Notes: generated by a model not told the origin, from the letters alone. A stretch of 64,000 nt of DNA from Clavelina lepadiformis (GCF_947623445.1 NC_135246.1:11515856-11579855), one strand, 5' to 3'; positions 25,366 to 44,077 are shown, numbered from the stretch's first letter. Numbers and translations are program-made.

Positions 25366-25627
25366 CTGAATCGTCCTAGGTTGAATCGTCCTGGGTTGAA
25401 TCGTCCGTGGGTTGAATCGTCCGCGGGTTGAATAGTCCGGGGTTGAATCGTCCTGGGTTGAATCGTCCGTGGGTTGAATCATCTGCGGGTTGAATCGTCC
25501 GCGGGTTGAATGGTCCGTGGGTTGAATCGTCCGCGGGTTGAATCGTCCGGGGTTGAATCGTCCTGGGTTGAATCGTCCGTGGGTTGAATCGTCCGGGGTT
25601 GAATCGTCCGTGGATTGAATCGACCTG
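25366..25627 (-). repeat. right tandem array, inverse GGGTTGAATCGTCC units
   Basis: About sixteen inverse copies of the unit found at 24291-24634 are present, with the same alternation of spacer types. The minus strand is open in one frame through the array, again a repeat artefact. Confidence 0.9.
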
Positions 25628-25939
25628 GAACCCTTTAATTCAATAAGCAGTAAACAGCTGTTGACAAGAAGGCTCTGGCCTGTGGAAATGGACCGAAACA
25701 AACTATTTTCACTTAGTCTTAAAACAATGCAGCGATTGGGCTCGCGCGCCACTCGATGATAACACCCAAGATGACGCAGCCAGCTCACACCTTAACAGGT
25801 GCCAACAACTGTCGAATGCTAGGGTAAAGTGGGGCAAAACGGACCCCTTAAGCTAAGGGAAAATTACGTTTTCTCTCCGATTTTAGCGCGACTTAAAACT
25901 GTGTCGGTTGCCTCCATGTCAACGCCAAGACATTGGACA

Positions 25940-26302
25940 ATTCCGTTTAATTTCTTTGTTTTATTGAATTCTTTACATTCCTGAGTTAATTTCGCGTTGA
26001 TTGCTTTATATTCCGTTCACCGTTTATCAAGTGATTCAGTTGTTTTTTAAGTAAAAGGTTCAATACAGTTTTATTTCCTACGTGTTAGCCTATCGATCCC
26101 TGCGAAAGTGCTGCCGAGAAAGATACGTAACCTCGTAAAGAGAAGACGACTTCCGCTCTCGCTGTAGGTCCTGACCACGATCACGAAAGCTCTGTCAGCC
26201 GTCGTCCAAGTTAGCTTTCATGATAGTAGGCTGTTCGTCGGAAGACTGTCCTGAGATCCTCAGTACTGACCGGTAGGGACGGCCACAAAACAAAATATTT
26301 GG
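25940..26302 (+). repeat. dispersed repeat (intact copy), class unknown
   Basis: This segment is similar, block by block, to 44078-44232 (TTAATTTCTTTGTTTT, GCGAAAGTG..ACCGAGAAAGA) and then to 45340-45468 (GCTCTCGC, GCTTTCA.GATA, GACGGCCA). The second locus is the same repeat split by about 1.1 kb of other sequence. Confidence 0.55.
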
Positions 26303-28070
26303 CATTGGATGGAACTGTGACAGAGTTAAAATCTTTGTAAAAGCAGCATTCATAGAAGATTTTATGTAAAAATTTACTTTCAAATTTTATGAGAACACTC
26401 CCCGTTTTACTCCGTTAAAACGAGCAAAACGTGCAGAAGTTGTTTAATGCAGAGCTAACTTATCTTTCTTAACTTATGTTATATTAACTTAATTTACCTG
26501 TTGAATTAATTATCTGACTCTGTTGTTGCGTGCGGCTAGAAATCTCTAACCTTTTGTCAGCCGAAAACTATTAATATTACAACAGATATAGTTTACAAGA
26601 AAAGGTTTTTATTGTAGGTGCTGTACACTTTCTCAATATTACGCATAACCAAAAACATATTAATACCACTGCTAATAAGATGTCTATTGAGTTGCAAACA
26701 TCATGACCAGCGTAGTAAGCTCATATGGCTATGGCTGTCTCTGTCTCTGTTTCTCTGTCTCTGTGTGTTCGCCAGTAAAAGTGCGAGCTTATAAACCGTG
26801 AAGCGATGGGAGTGAAAATGTTCGACAAGAAAAACGCAGCATTTCAGAACATGTGCAGTGAGGAAAACAAAGAGAGTTACATGTAGTTCACGCTGACTTG
26901 TAGATAAATACAATCAGCGTAAAGTTAAGAAGCGGGCATTTGCAATAAATATTTCTTATCAGCACAGGTATATACTGGAAACAACCTGGGAACGTACTAA
27001 AAGGAGTTTTTACATGAAGTTATTTAGAGTAGGTTTCCAAATATCAAACGACAGTTGAAGTGTTATCAAAAAACAAGTTCATAAACTTCATTCAATAGCT
27101 AGAAAACACTTTTCCAAGAAATGATGTAATGGTATTAAAAATGTCACCCAGGCCGCTACAAACGAATCTTCCAGGTAGGCCTATATTTTACTCCAATGAA
27201 ATTAATATCATTTTTGAAAGTTAATTAAAGTTAATGTTCTCATTATGCCTATTGGCCTACTACCCCTTGCCCTAAATATACCTCCAGCCTTGGAAATTCA
27301 GAAGGCCGCATTTTCCCGTAAAAGCTTCCATGGCGGCAAACTTGCTTATCTACAAAACAGTGATGGCGCTGCTTTCCTTGGTTATTTTTTAAAACATATG
27401 GACCGTTTTGCCCACTTTCCACTTTCATTGCTAAGTGGCGTAGTCGGCAACGCAGCCAAAAAAACGAAATCGCAAGGGTACGCACGCGACGGTAAGCCAG
27501 TCGATAACAGTGATGAAACAAACGTGTTTGTTCCGGTGCGATAGCGCTGGCTTGCGGCAATGCCCTTGGACAAAATCGCATGTCATTGCAAAGCAAACTA
27601 CTGCATGCCGCTGCAAATTACATTTTTCGTACGAATCGCATCCTGGATACAGTCACCTTTGCGCATTGGTGATTGCACAATTTAGGCTATATAAAATTGT
27701 TTTTATTCAAACCGGTGATTTTTTTCACTTATATTTTGTGTTAAACTGAATTGACTGTAGGCTACTAATCAGTGAAGCGTTTCGTTTGAACATCGTTGAG
27801 TTAAGCAGTCAAACGACTGGTGACGATTGCATTAAACTGGAGTTAGAATAAAATTAGAAGATTTGGTCCCTTAAGTAGGGCAAAGGTCTACGAATCACAA
27901 AACGTATAACGAAAATAATATTGTATAATAAACAGCACATTTGCGCAAGGTTTTGCTGTGAGAAACGCTGTGGATGACGGGGCAACGTTAAGGCTATGAC
28001 AAAAGCTATAATATCTGAACGAAGTGAGTAGCTCTTTGTAAGGCACATGCAGACTGTTCATCGCATGTGT

Positions 28071-28130
28071 CGTGTATGATGTATGTATGATGAATGTGTG
28101 ATGTATGTATGATGATGTGTATTTATGATG
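28071..28130 (+). repeat. ATGATGTATGT-type simple repeat
   Basis: Imperfect tandem repetition of TGTATGATG/TGTATG units is seen over about 60 bp. Confidence 0.7.
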
Positions 28131-29380
28131 AAACATAAAGGTGTTCTGATTACATTTTCTGTCTGGCGTACAATCTCTGATGTTATTGGCCCAATAGCTT
28201 TGTTTTAAAAGAACTATACGACGGCATACATGGAATATATCCGTTTATACGGTACAAAGAAGTTTGCGCAGCTTTTTTTCTAAGTGATAATGTGGTTTTA
28301 TGAGCTCGTCCGTTTACGATAAATGCTTTTTCTACTCTAGACTAAAGTAATTGGTTTAAACGCCTTTCGTATATAGTATACGATAATCGCATAAAAATGC
28401 GTAATTGGATTTACGAAGACTAACCGATTTTGTCTGTACTGTGAAATAACTATGCAGTTTGGACGTTACTTCGAAGATTGAAAAACTTTTGACGACTAAA
28501 CTAAAAAAATTGTAGGATACGAGTGCGTGTCTGTTAGTGTTAGCAATGATAAAACACGTTTCGTCTGTTGCCGAAAAATGTCTAGACCAAATCAAAAGAG
28601 AACTAAGAAGACTGTTTTGTAACAGCCTTTATAAGGAACTGCTTAAAAGAAGGACCTCCTGTTTCTCAGAAATTACTGATGTTCACACCCAATTCTATGA
28701 AAATTGCAAAAAATATATCACCCGATATTATAATGACCTCATTGAGTAAGAAATGTGGAAAATACTCAAACTGTCGCACTACATCTGAGCCCTATATTAC
28801 AATTTTACTGAAATATGTTTATCGCTTTGCCATGAGGTGTGAACGAGGCCATTCAGGTTTTCTTTGTAGAATAAAAGATGAAAAAATAGTTGCTGATAAA
28901 AAGAAACTAGAAGAGAAAAAGAAGTCAATACTGGATTAACATAACGAAAATATGTCACAGAAGATTATATCTGTGGCTAAATTTCACCACAAGACCATGG
29001 ACTCGTAAGAACCTGAAACAACTTATAAATCATGGGTCAACTCACAAGTAGGCCTATAAATGAATTTAAAACCTATTGCTTAGAGCTGTGGAATTCTCGA
29101 CAACAAGGCAAGCTAATATTGCAAATTTCAAAATCAACTTGGATTAAAAAATCAAGAACTGTATCATAGATTCATAACATTCATATTGTGCAACGTTGAC
29201 TATTATAAATCTCTATTAACAACGCTCTTTGGTAATTTGTACAAACGTCTGTCAAAATTGTGGAGTAGCCTATAGTTTAAGTTAAACCAAATTTTTCATA
29301 GGTTTTTTCATTCATGCCAAACCTTCTATGTCAGAATGCCCGGAAAAAAATTGGCACGACACCGACTGAACACGTATTTA

Positions 29381-29576
29381 TAGAGATCAGTGGTTCTGTA
29401 CTTTTACTTGTACTTTACTTTTGTCCACCAAAGTTTAGATATTAACCTCTAAGAATTTCTATGGTCTTTTCTGTCTACTGATCCCATAGATATTATATAA
29501 ACACGTGTTTATATAATATAATAGTTATTATTAATAGATAAGCTTGTCTTTACATAATATCTATGACTGATCTCTA
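29381..29576. repeat. nested inverted repeat with a long perfect palindrome
   Basis: Outer arms TAGAGATCAGT (29381) and ACTGATCTCTA (29566-29576) are inverse. Inside, CATAGATATTAT near 29485 pairs with ATAATATCTATG near 29553. At 29490-29519 there is a perfect 30-bp palindrome centred on CACGTG. It is probably a small MITE; no target duplication was identified. Confidence 0.6.
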
Positions 29577-30737
29577 GTGATTTTGCCTGATTCTTTTATT
29601 AGAAATCTAAATTAAAATTGTTAGAATCGTGGTCGTTAGCAAAACTTTGGTCGTTAGGGGGCACAAGCATGGCATCTCTAACGAAAAGCAAGCGGCGGGT
29701 TCATAACAACAGAATGCCTGGAAATGATCATTATTTGATAGGCTATGAAAGCTAAAACTGAAAGCTTATATATAAAGCGGATAAATACATCGAGACAGCA
29801 GTAAATGCCAGACATTCTGAACTACCAATGGAATTTATTGCTTCTCCGGTTTCTTAGTCGGGTAGCTTAAATTGAAACTTGTAAAAATTGATTTTTTTGT
29901 GAGATCAACGATGTTGCAATTACAAAGCAAATTGCAGGCATTATTGCATTAATGACTTACTAGGCTACGTGCACTGTAAATGAAGAGTATTATGTGAAAA
30001 CCTGTCTCGTTATTAATTTGTGCAGTTAGCCTAGTCTAACATCAAATATAGGCTACAAAAGAAGCTGAAAATATATTTAATTTGATAAAAATCAAAACGA
30101 CATTGTGAAACGACAAGTAACAAAAAGCTAAGTGAAAAAAGGAAGTTTTAGGTATTCCACTCCTGACATCAGCAGGTTTTGTTACAATATTAAGGTAGTC
30201 TATTGTGGCTTGCTCTATATCCTGAAATTTAAATTGTTTTCTGTAGGTGTAGCTTAAAACAGTGTATATAAAACAATATACAGTTATTGCATATAAGTAA
30301 AGGCTATATTCGAACAAATAATCATGTTAGCATTTGTTAGGTATCTTACCCATGTACCAGGTTGGCGTGCTATGGTATCAACATCTTTATCCTCAGAATG
30401 AGAAATTCTTGACACAACTTAAATCTGGCAGTAATTTTGCATTGCACAAGTCTTAGTTAATCAGTTTGTTTTTGTGCAAGTTTCTGTAAATACACACATT
30501 TTTTATCTTATTTTTTAATTTATGTTCTATTGCCTGAATTTGAAACTGTTCATGAGGACTACAGGACAGGAGCAAGTGTTGTTCATGCCTTACTCAAAGC
30601 TCAAAGGCATTACAATATTTGTGCCAAAGGGTATTGAAACTGAGCCATATAATTGTAAGCCACATCAGATTGGAAAGTTTGCTAAGTGCATGGGGGATTA
30701 AAATTAATTGGGCATATAATGACTATTGTTTCATTTT

Positions 30738-30815
30738 GTTGCACGGGGTTTCTCACCCACAAACATCAAACTTTCCTATCTGGGCCACACGCTTTTACTG
30801 ATGCTCCACTGAGCT
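30738..30815 (-). repeat. degenerate tRNA-derived SINE head
   Basis: On the minus strand TTTTAGCTCAGTGGAGCA resembles a polymerase III A box (TRGCNNAGTGG). About 50 bp on, GTGGGTGAGAAACCCC looks like a T-arm with a damaged B box. It is not a functional tRNA. Confidence 0.45.
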
Positions 30816-31109
30816 AAAACAGAGATATCCTTGGGTTAATTTTTTAGTTGATGAACATCTTCATACGTTAGGGAAACTAGGAAGCCCATGGTGTTTAAAC
30901 GAGACAAATTAAGATTTAAGTTGCATACTTAACCGGGAGATTACTTTAGGTTTATGTTATATGTTTTCTCATTAACTAACCCAAAAGAAGCTGATTATAT
31001 CAGAATAAATGTTTACTAAAGTCTTGACAAACTACCAGGTTGTTTTTCACCCTTGACTGTGGGGAGCGAAAAGTTTATGGCGCTTACCCTGTTGTAGACT
31101 GCAATACAA

Positions 31110-31310
31110 TACAATAAAACAAGCAATACACTAGCAAACAATTAATGGCTAGGAAAAAGTGGCAAAACCCTGAGGGCTTAAAACATGCAAAATGTAAATC
31201 GTACTGGTGCTACAATGATTGAAAGTTAGCACAGCCACCAAACCCAGCTTCAAGGAATTACGAGTTTTATAACAAATACTTCAATTTAATGCTGATTCTC
31301 AAACAAGAAG
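31110..31310 (+). repeat. dispersed repeat shared with 42605-42800
   Basis: Both segments show an 'aataaaac' start, AATTAATG/AGTTAATG, a 'gg.aaaa.gtg.caaaac' block, 'ggc.ttaaa.catgcaa', then 'ccaaaccca' and 'aaatact.ca' in the same order. Class and ends are unknown. Confidence 0.4.
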
Positions 31311-31404
31311 TGGCTCTTAACACCAATTGTGATTGATTTTTCCATTACTAGTTTAAAATCTTGCTTCTATTGTAATATTATTAGGATATAATTTTTGAGT
31401 AATT

Positions 31405-36088
<4,684 letters not shown>

Positions 36089-37088
36089 CGTAAAAGATTT
36101 TGATCAGGTGTTCTATATTTGTTTTCGTCTTACCGATCTACCAAACTCGATGTCGATGTTTTCGTTAATTCGCTGTGAAGTTTTTAACGTATATTCAATC
36201 ATGTGTATGGTTTTATTTAATTTAATTAGTGTTTATCCTTGTCCATCGCCCAAGCACAAGTGAGATTAGTAGCAACTTTACAATATTGTTGGGTCTCTAA
36301 ACCTTGCATTGACTTTTTCATGTGATTCCTACACGACACGTTCTAGCATTATAGCTCTTAGCCGTCAAGCCTTGTAATTTAGATATTCTGTGTTGTGTTG
36401 TTCGTTTGAGGTTTCCTTTCCACCAAATTGTGAATCAGGGTTGCTAGTATATCGATAGCAAAAACACAATGCCGGTAGATTCGTCAAAAACGTCATCCCT
36501 GGTACGTATACAGTTAAATGTATTTTGCATAATCGCTTTATTCTTAATACAGTAGGTCGTAGCTTTGACATTTTGACAGCAGCTCGTAAGTCGGCGAACT
36601 TGTGGTCAGCTCTGATGGCCACTCGGGAAATCTTTCTTAAGTCGGATAAACCTTTCCTTGTCTCCCCTGTAAGTGTTAATTTACAACCGTGCTTGGCAAG
36701 TAATTAAAGTCAACCCGTCGAGATTTCACCACAACGCAATGCATAGTCCATGTAATCTTTGCTGAATAAAACTGCCCATTGTGATTTTTAATCAGCAATA
36801 CTTCTGATATATTTCTTGACAAAAAAGCAGTACGTGTATTAATTTTAAATCAGTTTTGGTGATTCATTAGAATTAGATGTATCATCTTTGTACGATGGTG
36901 CATTTATTATGAGTAGCCTATTTAATATGTTGTATATTATTGTTCACTGTTCAGCCTCTATGTTGGCAAATCTGCCTTAAATTTCGTTCCAATAAGTTCC
37001 ATTTGGTAGTGTAGTACGGTATTTAGGTAGATGACAACCGATTCTTGTTTGATAGCGACTGTAAAATTTCAATAATTCTGTACGCTTC
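36089..37088. other. region downstream of the carboxypeptidase
   Basis: No further gene is recognised. An AATAAA at 36765-36770 is a possible polyadenylation signal, about 680 bp after the stop, but nothing confirms its use. Confidence 0.35.
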
Positions 37089-37096
37089 CCCTGGTG

Positions 37097-37268
37097 CACT
37101 GGTTCCCAACGTTTCCCTACTTGCAGACCCCTAGTTGTAACAATTTTTTATCTCCCGAACCCCCAAGTTCAAAGTTGTTATTTAATAGGCTATTTATGGG
37201 GAATTAAAGTGTAACTCGTGGACCTCTGCACAATTTTGCGGATCCCAGGTTGGGATTGGGAACCACTG
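37097..37268. mobile_element. hAT-type MITE
   Basis: The left end is CACTGGTTCCCAAC and the right end is GGGATTGGGAACCACTG. Flanks are CCCTGGTG (37089-37096) and CCCTAGTG (37269-37276), a 7/8 match. It is related by its ends to the element at 23401. Confidence 0.8.
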
Positions 37269-37830
37269 CCCTAGTGAGTAAAGCCAATTCGTTTGTTCAA
37301 TGTTCTTGCAATTATTTCATCTTATTTGCACAAGTTGTTCCTTTGTACTCCATATACTTGTCTGTTACAGCTGTAACTTGTTTAATTACTGCAAAGTTCA
37401 CATCTTTACAGTTTATAAATGTGTCAAACTGTTGTTGGCTGCCATTTTTAAACGTTACAGACTGGTTGGTTGATAAACATTAACGACGTCCTCATGTAAG
37501 ACTTCATTCTTACATGAGGATTCCTAACATTTTTTTGTTTCATACAGCAAATTTTTTCTATTGCTTCAAGATTGCATACACGAGGAGGATAAATTCGACA
37601 AAATAATGCAAACTGTTAACTAAATAAGATATAGTTTTAGTATTTTGCCGTTTAGGTATAAACAATAACAAAATACAATTAAACACTTCCAATTCATTTT
37701 TATAACCCAGGTTAGCAACTACCACCTAACTGGAATGGTTTTTATGGTGTATTGCCAATATGTACTCGTATGTTCGAGATGTTTGTTGCTGACTTGTGTT
37801 AACGATGTGTAAACATAAACTTGTGAATTG

Positions 37831-38150
37831 CAGTGCTGAAACCAAGTCATTTTTTTAAGACCCAAGTCAAGTTATTTGGGAAGTTGACTTAAGTCGAGTC
37901 ACATTACTAATTAGATCAAGTCAAGTTAAAATATAATGCAAGTCAAATCAAGACATGTCATTGGCCATACCTTTAAGCGATCGTTCGCAACAAAATCAAC
38001 TGTCTGTAATTCAGTTGGTCAATAAATTAACAACTAGGATTTAATGACTTACGTCAAATTACTTTCCGAGACTCGAGTCAAGTCATTTCAAGCATCGACT
38101 CGAGAAAAGTCTAGCAATTCAAAAACGTGACTCGAGTCATTACAACACTG
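37831..38150. mobile_element. hAT-type MITE with CAAGTCGAGTC interior
   Basis: The ends CAGTGCTGAAACC and TTACAACACTG are inverse. The 8-bp duplication GTGAATTG is perfect (37823-37830 and 38151-38158). The interior is rich in AAGTCGAGTCA-type motifs in both orientations. Similar motifs occur at about 19790-20090 inside galactosyltransferase copy 2, where no ends were found. Confidence 0.88.
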
Positions 38151-38850
38151 GTGAATTGTGTATAATGCTTTTGAAGTTAATAATAAAGTCGCTCACTTTC
38201 CAAGCATTACCCAGGGAAGTTAGTTGTTCGAAATGATTACACTAAATGCCAACCACTTAACTGTTATAATAATTGTATTATCTTCACCCTGTGCTAATGC
38301 GTCTTTTACGCCCATAGTACCTTATGATCAGCTGAAAACATTGCGTTTAGTCCAACTTTTATTGCCAACTATATCAAATGACACATAAAGGTACATTTGT
38401 CTGGCATGGTACATATGACAGCAAGCTAGTATTGCAATGCTAAATATCAAAGTGCTATTTTCCTACATGGGCCAGATCAGCTATTACCTATAGCCAGTTA
38501 TTACAGATTGTGCTTGAAAATACATTTAAGTACAAATAATATAAGGTATACTGACACTGGTAGACAACTACAAACAGCTAGCAATATTTCATGATGTTTA
38601 AAAAAAGAATGTATTATATATATATGATTTATCCCATCATTGCACAAATTCAAAAGCCATAACGTATTAAATCTGGTTTAAGGAGAAAACCCCTTGCAAA
38701 AGAACAGGCTGCATCACAGCTAGGGTTTTTCCTTAAACTGTGTTGTCAGCATATACATTTTCTGACAACTGGTTGGTAAACGGTAATCTGCCTCAGTATT
38801 TACAAGCGATGGTTAATATGGTAAGTGCTATGTGGCCGTAGAAGAATCCA

Positions 38851-39933
<1,083 letters not shown>

Positions 39934-40138
39934 TTAGTGGGCATAGTTGTGCTTTTATGCAATTAAATATCAAGTTTTATTGGAATAAAAATCTATTACA
40001 TAGATTTAGGCTTTCATCGTATCATACAGTGACACACCCAAATCTATAAGCAGTGGAAGCTCGTTAAATTTATATGAAACAATTTAAAATTTTGAATGAC
40101 TTCAAAATACATATGCAAAATGCAACTACAGAGATTTT

Positions 40139-40215
40139 TGCTATAAGTAATAAGCTATAAGTAATACTATAAGTAATGCTACAAGTAATGCTATTAGTAA
40201 TACAGTAGTAATAAA
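40139..40215 (+). repeat. short tandem repeat, CTATAAGTAAT units
   Basis: Five to six imperfect units of about 11-13 bp (CTATAAGTAATA, CTACAAGTAATG and similar) lie in tandem. Confidence 0.75.
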
Positions 40216-41329
40216 CTAGAAATGTTAAATTTGCATTCAGTGTAATCCAATGCCTGTCAACTCAGAAGTCTTATGTGAGCACCAGTGCATGAAATTTAAC
40301 CAGAGTTGTGACTGTCACAACTTACACAAACCAGCACAGAAACAAATGATGTGACAAACAAAAATTCATCAGGGTTATGGTACGAAAAACGCAAATTATT
40401 ATTTTTGTAAAACAGTGCAGCCTATTGTTTATAAGAACTTAAATGCAGCATACCAGGGTGACCCAAACGGGGTCGCAAACTGTAATTTTTGGGTCGTGAA
40501 ACAAATTCAAGTTTTATAAATGAAATTATTTTCTATGAATTCTTTATTCGCTTTTGTGTTTCCATTGTAACGCAGTTCTTTTGTTGCGGTTCAGTAATTT
40601 CATGGACTGTGGGCATTTATACGATTTCGCCATAGACAAAAATACCACTTGCAATTTGTGTTGGGGAATTTATTGTTTTAATATTTTTCACATGTAGGCT
40701 ACCCATCAAGGGGTTGCATAAAAATTTATTTTCTGAAATGGGATTGCAGAACAAAAAACTTTGTCAAGTCTTGCAGCATCGGGTTTAGTTTGTTTAATTA
40801 ATAGGGTTTTATAATAGCATCAACTAGAGATGGGACAAAACCGAAATTATTCGGATTCGTCGAGTCCAAGTAATCAGATAAATTAATCGATGATGACGTC
40901 ATAATTAAATTATGTTCGTCATAAAATGCTTAAGGCACCCAAGTTACTGTTTTCCGTTCTATAAACTTGAAGCATAAAATAGCACACTTAGATATTCGCA
41001 CATTTTTATTGTTCCTAAAGTATTAACAAACCATGAATGCGAGAGATTGTAATTGCTATACAAGCTACACCTGTCTTTCGTTCACCGTATTGACACAAAG
41101 TGTGATGAAAGTGATGTTTGACCAAAATATGCAAGTTAATTTTTGCTTAATGTACAGTATTTCTTAAGTTTAACTTTAAGCCAAAAAATATCGTAAACGC
41201 TACTTATTATGTAGTTTTAGCTGCGTAAAGTTGAGTTGAACCTATCACGAGAGAGTAGCCAATATTTTTCTCAATAACTAATTACCAAAAAAGAATGGTG
41301 CGTTCCAAGTCATTTCTCACTGTTTCTCA

Positions 41330-41460
41330 TTAATCTAACTTAACTAAATCTTCCTTCCAGTCTAAATCTAACTTAAATCAAACCCTAAATAACTAGAATC
41401 ATCTTTTTGCATACCCATTTTCCTAACCACCTAACTTTAACAACAGGAAGAAAAATCGTA
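41330..41460 (-). repeat. dispersed repeat, inverse copy
   Basis: Read on the minus strand it has GGTTAGGAAAATGGGTATGC, then 'aaaaagatgattctag', 'tttagggttt' and 'gatttagactgg'. This matches the copies at 1372 and 14884. Confidence 0.55.
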
Positions 41461-42182
41461 AAAAGAGAATCTTGTTACATAACAGATAAAAATCGTAACG
41501 AGGTTCATCAAAACACAGGCCATACTTTTTTATCTTCAGCTGAAAGAAAAACTGGTTCTTTGAACGTCAATTTATAAAAAATGAAGAATTAAGGCTTCAG
41601 TGCATGCCAAAATTTACATCTTGACATGAACGAGTTTACATCGAAAACAACCCTACTTTCAAGTCAGGCTGGTAGCCTAAAAACGCAGAAGAGATTAAAT
41701 AGTTGCAGACACCAGTGATTTCGGTACAAATTGAAATCGGTACACTTTTTCCAGTGGTTTCAGTACAAGAATTTTGCTTTTTCTACCCTCCTTTTCTTTC
41801 CTTTTTTGTTTCTTACTTTCTACTCACACATCTTGTATTTTATGTTTTCACTGATGGCAGACGTTTCGTTCTAATGCCGTGCAGTATCTTTAGATATAAT
41901 TGCTGTAAAGTGGATAAAAAAATGTAAAGTGTAAACCAATGGACATACAACAAAGTTATTTTATCTCTACAAGACGAAAATTTGCAACGTGCAATGATTA
42001 AAAAACTAAGCATTGAAAGAAACAACAATTACATAATGAGCCGATGATATGATCTTTAGTTTTTTACAGTTTATTTATATGTCTAGTTGTGAGGGCACTA
42101 GGTATCTGGTCTAAATACCATAGGCTTAGAATTTTGGTATAAGTCCATTGTTTTAAAGTATTTATGTCCAAAGTGACCATAT

Positions 42183-42353
42183 CAGTGGTGGGATTCAGTC
42201 AATTCGTGCGAATCGTTTTTTGGAATTTTAATGACCCCCGCGAACCGGTTGTTAACAAGCATATGTATAGGCCTATGTGTATATCGGCCCGGGTCAATAT
42301 GGCATACTGCTAGTGAAAGAAGCGGTTGTTAAAATATTTGAATCCCATCACTG
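42183..42353. mobile_element. hAT-type MITE
   Basis: The left end CAGTGGTGGGATTCAGTC and the right end TTTGAATCCCATCACTG are inverse. Flanks GACCATAT (42175-42182) and GACCGCAT (42354-42361) agree at 6 of 8 positions. Confidence 0.75.
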
Positions 42354-42604
42354 GACCGCATGGCATTAAAATCGAAACGTCTGCCGTCAGTGAAAATGAA
42401 GAAATACATGGCACGAGGGAAGAAAAGAAGAAACAAAAGGGGAGAGGGGAAGAAAACAGAAAACATCTTGTACAGAAACCTATAATGAAAAAGCGCATCA
42501 ATATCACAGGTAACCAATAGTATTGTTTGTATTGTGTTGTTTATTTTTGAAATTTAATTGTGGGTCCGAGCAAAAGTGACGATGCTAATTGTTGTAGTTG
42601 TAGC

Positions 42605-42800
42605 ACAATAAAACACATGCTTACGGACAGTTAATGAAAAGGGAAAAAGTGTCAAAACATAAGGCCTTAAACTATGCAAGATAGCAATTATAGAATTGTG
42701 CTGTAAGATGGTAGGTTAGTGTCGCCATCAAACCCACAAAATAGTTCCATAGTTTACCTAATTTACACCAAATATTAAAGTTACCATTAAAAGCATTGAT
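42605..42800 (+). repeat. dispersed repeat shared with 31110-31310
   Basis: It has the same block order as the segment at 31110-31310, with moderate divergence. Boundaries are approximate. Confidence 0.4.
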
Positions 42801-44077
42801 ACTAACAACCGAAATAAAATACCTAAAATGACATAGTTTGGTTACAGTGACAATGAATATTTGGGTCTAGTGCAAAAGTGCACGGCCAAAGAAGGTCACA
42901 AATTGAGTAGCGTGGGGTATTGTATACAAATGCATCCTATGCATGGTTGTACACTTCTGCACTAGACCAGAATAAGTACAGAACAAATAGGTGCACACTT
43001 GGATAGTCGTTGCAAATGTGCACACCTGAGATCTTCATGAAGCTTGCCATGAAATAGAGACCGGGCTCAAACTAAAATAATGAAGTATCATCAGATTTTC
43101 CCTACAGGAAAGTTTGTATGATGTTGGCTTCTGCACCAATTTTTTGGCGTGGATTTGTAATTTTTCTGTTTATTCTATATATTTCAAGTATTACGTTGGC
43201 ATGGCCTACCCAGCGCACTGAAAGCAAACTTTCCAGTAGGGCAAAGTTTAAGTCATGCAAATAATTTTCTCAGTCCAATTGTCAATTTATAAAAATTAAA
43301 CAAAGAAATTAGCCTTCAGCATGAAGTTACCAAAGTTTGCTTCTTTGCACACACGATTTCTCGTTGAAAACTGGCAAACAAACCAAGCAACAATCTATAC
43401 TGACCAAAGGTGTATGGACCAATGTACCATGCATAATTTCATGTCAAACTATAGCCTAAGCTTAGGCTTTCAAACAACAAAGCAGTGGCCAAAACTTTGG
43501 CACACCTATCGAAAATCAAAGTTACTTTCCGTATTTTACGGTCACAAAGCTTAAAGTATGGGTTACAACTTTAAGAATCATGAAGTCAGGCAGTTCTAAA
43601 CAACCCACATACCGGGACCTGCAATAACCTCACCAGAAGCCCAAGTGAACCAATTCAATATCACCCTTGTTAGTAACGTGGCGCAATGTGCCAACAACTT
43701 TTACTGGCGCATGATGTCACCTTCCAAGGCTGGAGGCCTTACGGCGATTTCCTCTCCCATGCCTTTACCAAGTGACAAACCACAATACCAAATAACATGA
43801 AAATGTTAAGTTTACTTTGATTATTATACCATTGATTAAATTATACATTAAATGTACTTGTAATGTAATATTAATGATTATACAACAGGTTTTGGTTGTC
43901 AATATTTCACCGAAAAAAAATCTAACGTTCATTCAAAGTTATTTTTCACAGTTTTTTTGTTAATATTTCTTGAATGTTATAACATGTTATTGTCTGAGCT
44001 GTTTTACTCGAGCAAAGTACTTAATCAGAGTACTACTCGAGTATCATTTTTGTGGGACTCAAGTACAATTTTTCCCT

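Larger units (their letters stand above)
24283..25632 (+). mobile_element. non-autonomous MULE with tandem-array terminal repeats
   Basis: The 1350-bp element lies between perfect 9-bp direct repeats CTTTAATTC (24274-24282 and 25633-25641). Both ends start GGT when read inwards. Each end is a long array of ~15-16-bp units (GACGATTCAACCCACG type) in opposite orientation, so the two arrays could pair as a large hairpin. The interior has only the last ~54 codons of a MULE transposase (24641-24803) and AT-rich filler. It has the same architecture as the element at 10201-12428 but a different repeat unit. Confidence 0.88.
26310..31404. other. gene-poor region upstream of the carboxypeptidase
   Basis: No gene is recognised. 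Open frames near 27245-27540 and 28537-28939 do not resemble any family I know. The region contains a simple repeat, a palindromic element, a SINE-like head and a dispersed repeat, each listed separately. Confidence 0.4.

Noticed and set aside
27245..27596. Overlapping open frames on both strands (99 and 115 codons)
   Set aside because: The segment is less AT-rich, which lengthens open frames by chance in several frames at once. Neither product resembles a family I know, and splice signals are not apparent.
28537..28939. Two overlapping plus-strand frames that might be one frameshifted gene
   Set aside because: Lys-rich products with no recognised motif; no homologous exon or transposon end nearby. 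Too weak to annotate.
40453..40780. Possible hAT element starting CAGGGTGACCCAAAC
   Set aside because: The matching right terminus is not visible.
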